Below, piece by piece: positions 6,261 to 6,847 of a stretch of 6,847 nt of DNA; the stretch's first letter is position 1; the number at the start of each line of letters is the position of its first letter. Origin of the DNA: Rhizobium sp. Q54 (GTDB lineage Bacteria > Pseudomonadota > Alphaproteobacteria > Rhizobiales > Beijerinckiaceae); contig CAMDKB010000250.1 in the NCBI GenBank assembly GCA_945901195.1, positions 1-6,847 of the forward strand. Reading direction: 5' to 3'. Under the pieces are notes generated by a model, which was given only the letters and a program-made list of their open reading frames with translations, had not been told where the DNA came from and did not search any database. The position numbers and the translations under genes were made by a program.

Positions 6261-6743
6261 TCAGGCGCGGTGGTACGGATGGCCCGAAAGAATGGTCACC
6301 GCCCGGTAAATCTGCTCCAGCGCCATGACGCGGACCATCTGGTGCGGCCAGGTCATCGCCCCAAAGGAGAGCACAATGGCAGCCTTGCTGCGTAGATCCT
6401 CATCGACGCCATCCGGGCCCCCAATTGCGATCACATAGGCGCCAGATGCACTGTCACGAGCGGTCGCCACATCCTGAGCGAAAGCTTCACTGGTGAGTGA
6501 CTTGCCGCGTTCGTCGAGCACGATGAGCCGCCCCCCCTTGTTGAGTAGCTCCGCAATAGCCTCACCCTCGCCGGCTTTCCGGTCCTCCGGGCGGCGCGCC
6601 CGGCTTTCCTCGAATTCGCGAATTTCAACTGCTGTGATGCCCACTTGCCGACAAGCTGCCTGAGCACGCTCAAGATATCGCGTCGACAACTCCCGTTCAG
6701 GCCCGGCCTTAAGCCGCCCGACAACAGCAAGGACTATTCGCAC
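6261..6743 (-). CDS. rlmH: 23S rRNA (pseudouridine1915-N3)-methyltransferase RlmH
   Basis: A 160-residue SPOUT-class enzyme of normal family length. It uses S-adenosylmethionine to methylate N3 of pseudouridine 1915 in helix 69 of 23S rRNA, acting on assembled 70S ribosomes. Visible landmarks are the start VLAVVGRLKAGPERELSTRY (4-23), LDERGKSLTSEAFA (76-89), the cofactor-binding knot IGGPDGVDEDLR (107-118), LSFGAMTWPHQMVRVMALEQ (125-144) and the C-terminal GHPYHR (154-159) that takes part in substrate recognition. The start is GTG at 6743, with GGAG six bases upstream. It lies 15 bases after the rsfS stop, so the two genes are probably cotranscribed, as is usual in bacteria of this group. Identification is secure. 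Confidence 0.97.
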   Translation of the reverse strand: MRIVLAVVGRLKAGPERELSTRYLERAQAACRQVGITAVEIREFEESRARRPEDRKAGEGEAIAELLNKGGRLIVLDERGKSLTSEAFAQDVATARDSASGAYVIAIGGPDGVDEDLRSKAAIVLSFGAMTWPHQMVRVMALEQIYRAVTILSGHPYHRA

Positions 6744-6758
6744 ACGCGGCTCCGGAAC

Positions 6759-6847
6759 CTAGCTCGCGCGTTCCTTGCCCGCCGATTCAATCGGGCGATC
6801 GCCGCTCCACATCTTCTCCAGATTGTAGAACTGACGCACTTCCGGAC
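6759..6847 (-). CDS. rsfS: Ribosome silencing factor RsfS, C-terminal end (5' part outside window)
   Basis: The last 28 codons and TAG stop of a gene entering from the right edge on the - strand. They read PEVRQFYNLEKMWSG, then DRPIESAGKERAS. The R-x-F/Y-Y-x-L-E-x-L/M-W signature is the usual C-terminal end of RsfS (Iojap/YbeB/DUF143), which binds uL14 on the large ribosomal subunit and blocks subunit joining under starvation. The position immediately before rlmH, 15 bases away and on the same strand, agrees with the common rsfS-rlmH order. The catalytically inactive nucleotidyltransferase-like core is not in the window. Confidence 0.9.
   Translation of the reverse strand, partial: PEVRQFYNLEKMWSGDRPIESAGKERAS

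Overview
The window looks like chromosomal DNA from an alphaproteobacterium, probably of the Hyphomicrobiales or a nearby order. The reasons are moderately high GC with strong G/C third positions, the rsfS-rlmH gene pair at the right edge, a Crp-type regulator paired with a CHASE2 class III adenylate cyclase, and an RTX-type protein end at the left edge. I cannot assign genus or species from sequence alone.

Left edge (1-399, + strand): the C-terminal end of a secreted RTX-like calcium-binding protein. Only the last 70-80 residues are convincing. The frame seems to break at T runs, either from homopolymer sequencing errors or real decay. The 210-base gap that follows (400-609) carries candidate control elements for the next operon: a TGTG-N4-CACA dyad, a TGTGA half-site, a weak sigma70-like promoter and a GC-rich leader hairpin.

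Centre left (610-3271, + strand): a tightly coupled two-gene unit. A Crp/Fnr regulator with an apparently intact cyclic-nucleotide pocket overlaps by 14 bases a membrane CHASE2-adenylate cyclase that keeps all canonical class III catalytic residues. The simplest reading is a self-contained relay: an extracytoplasmic signal acts on CHASE2, cAMP is made, and the adjacent regulator responds.

Centre right (3323-6140, - strand): two envelope-glycan genes that converge on the cyclase. One is a GT2 polyprenyl-phosphate-sugar synthase fused to a GtrA membrane domain. The other is a large multi-spanning GT-C-like protein of the GT39/ArnT type. Together they suggest a route in which a sugar is loaded on a lipid carrier in the cytoplasm, moved across the membrane and transferred on the outer face.

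Right edge (6261-6847, - strand): rlmH, preceded by the 3' end of rsfS. These are housekeeping ribosome genes and probably one transcription unit. The glycan genes and the cAMP module look like an accessory insertion next to this core locus. No tRNA, rRNA, CRISPR array, IS element or integrase was seen.
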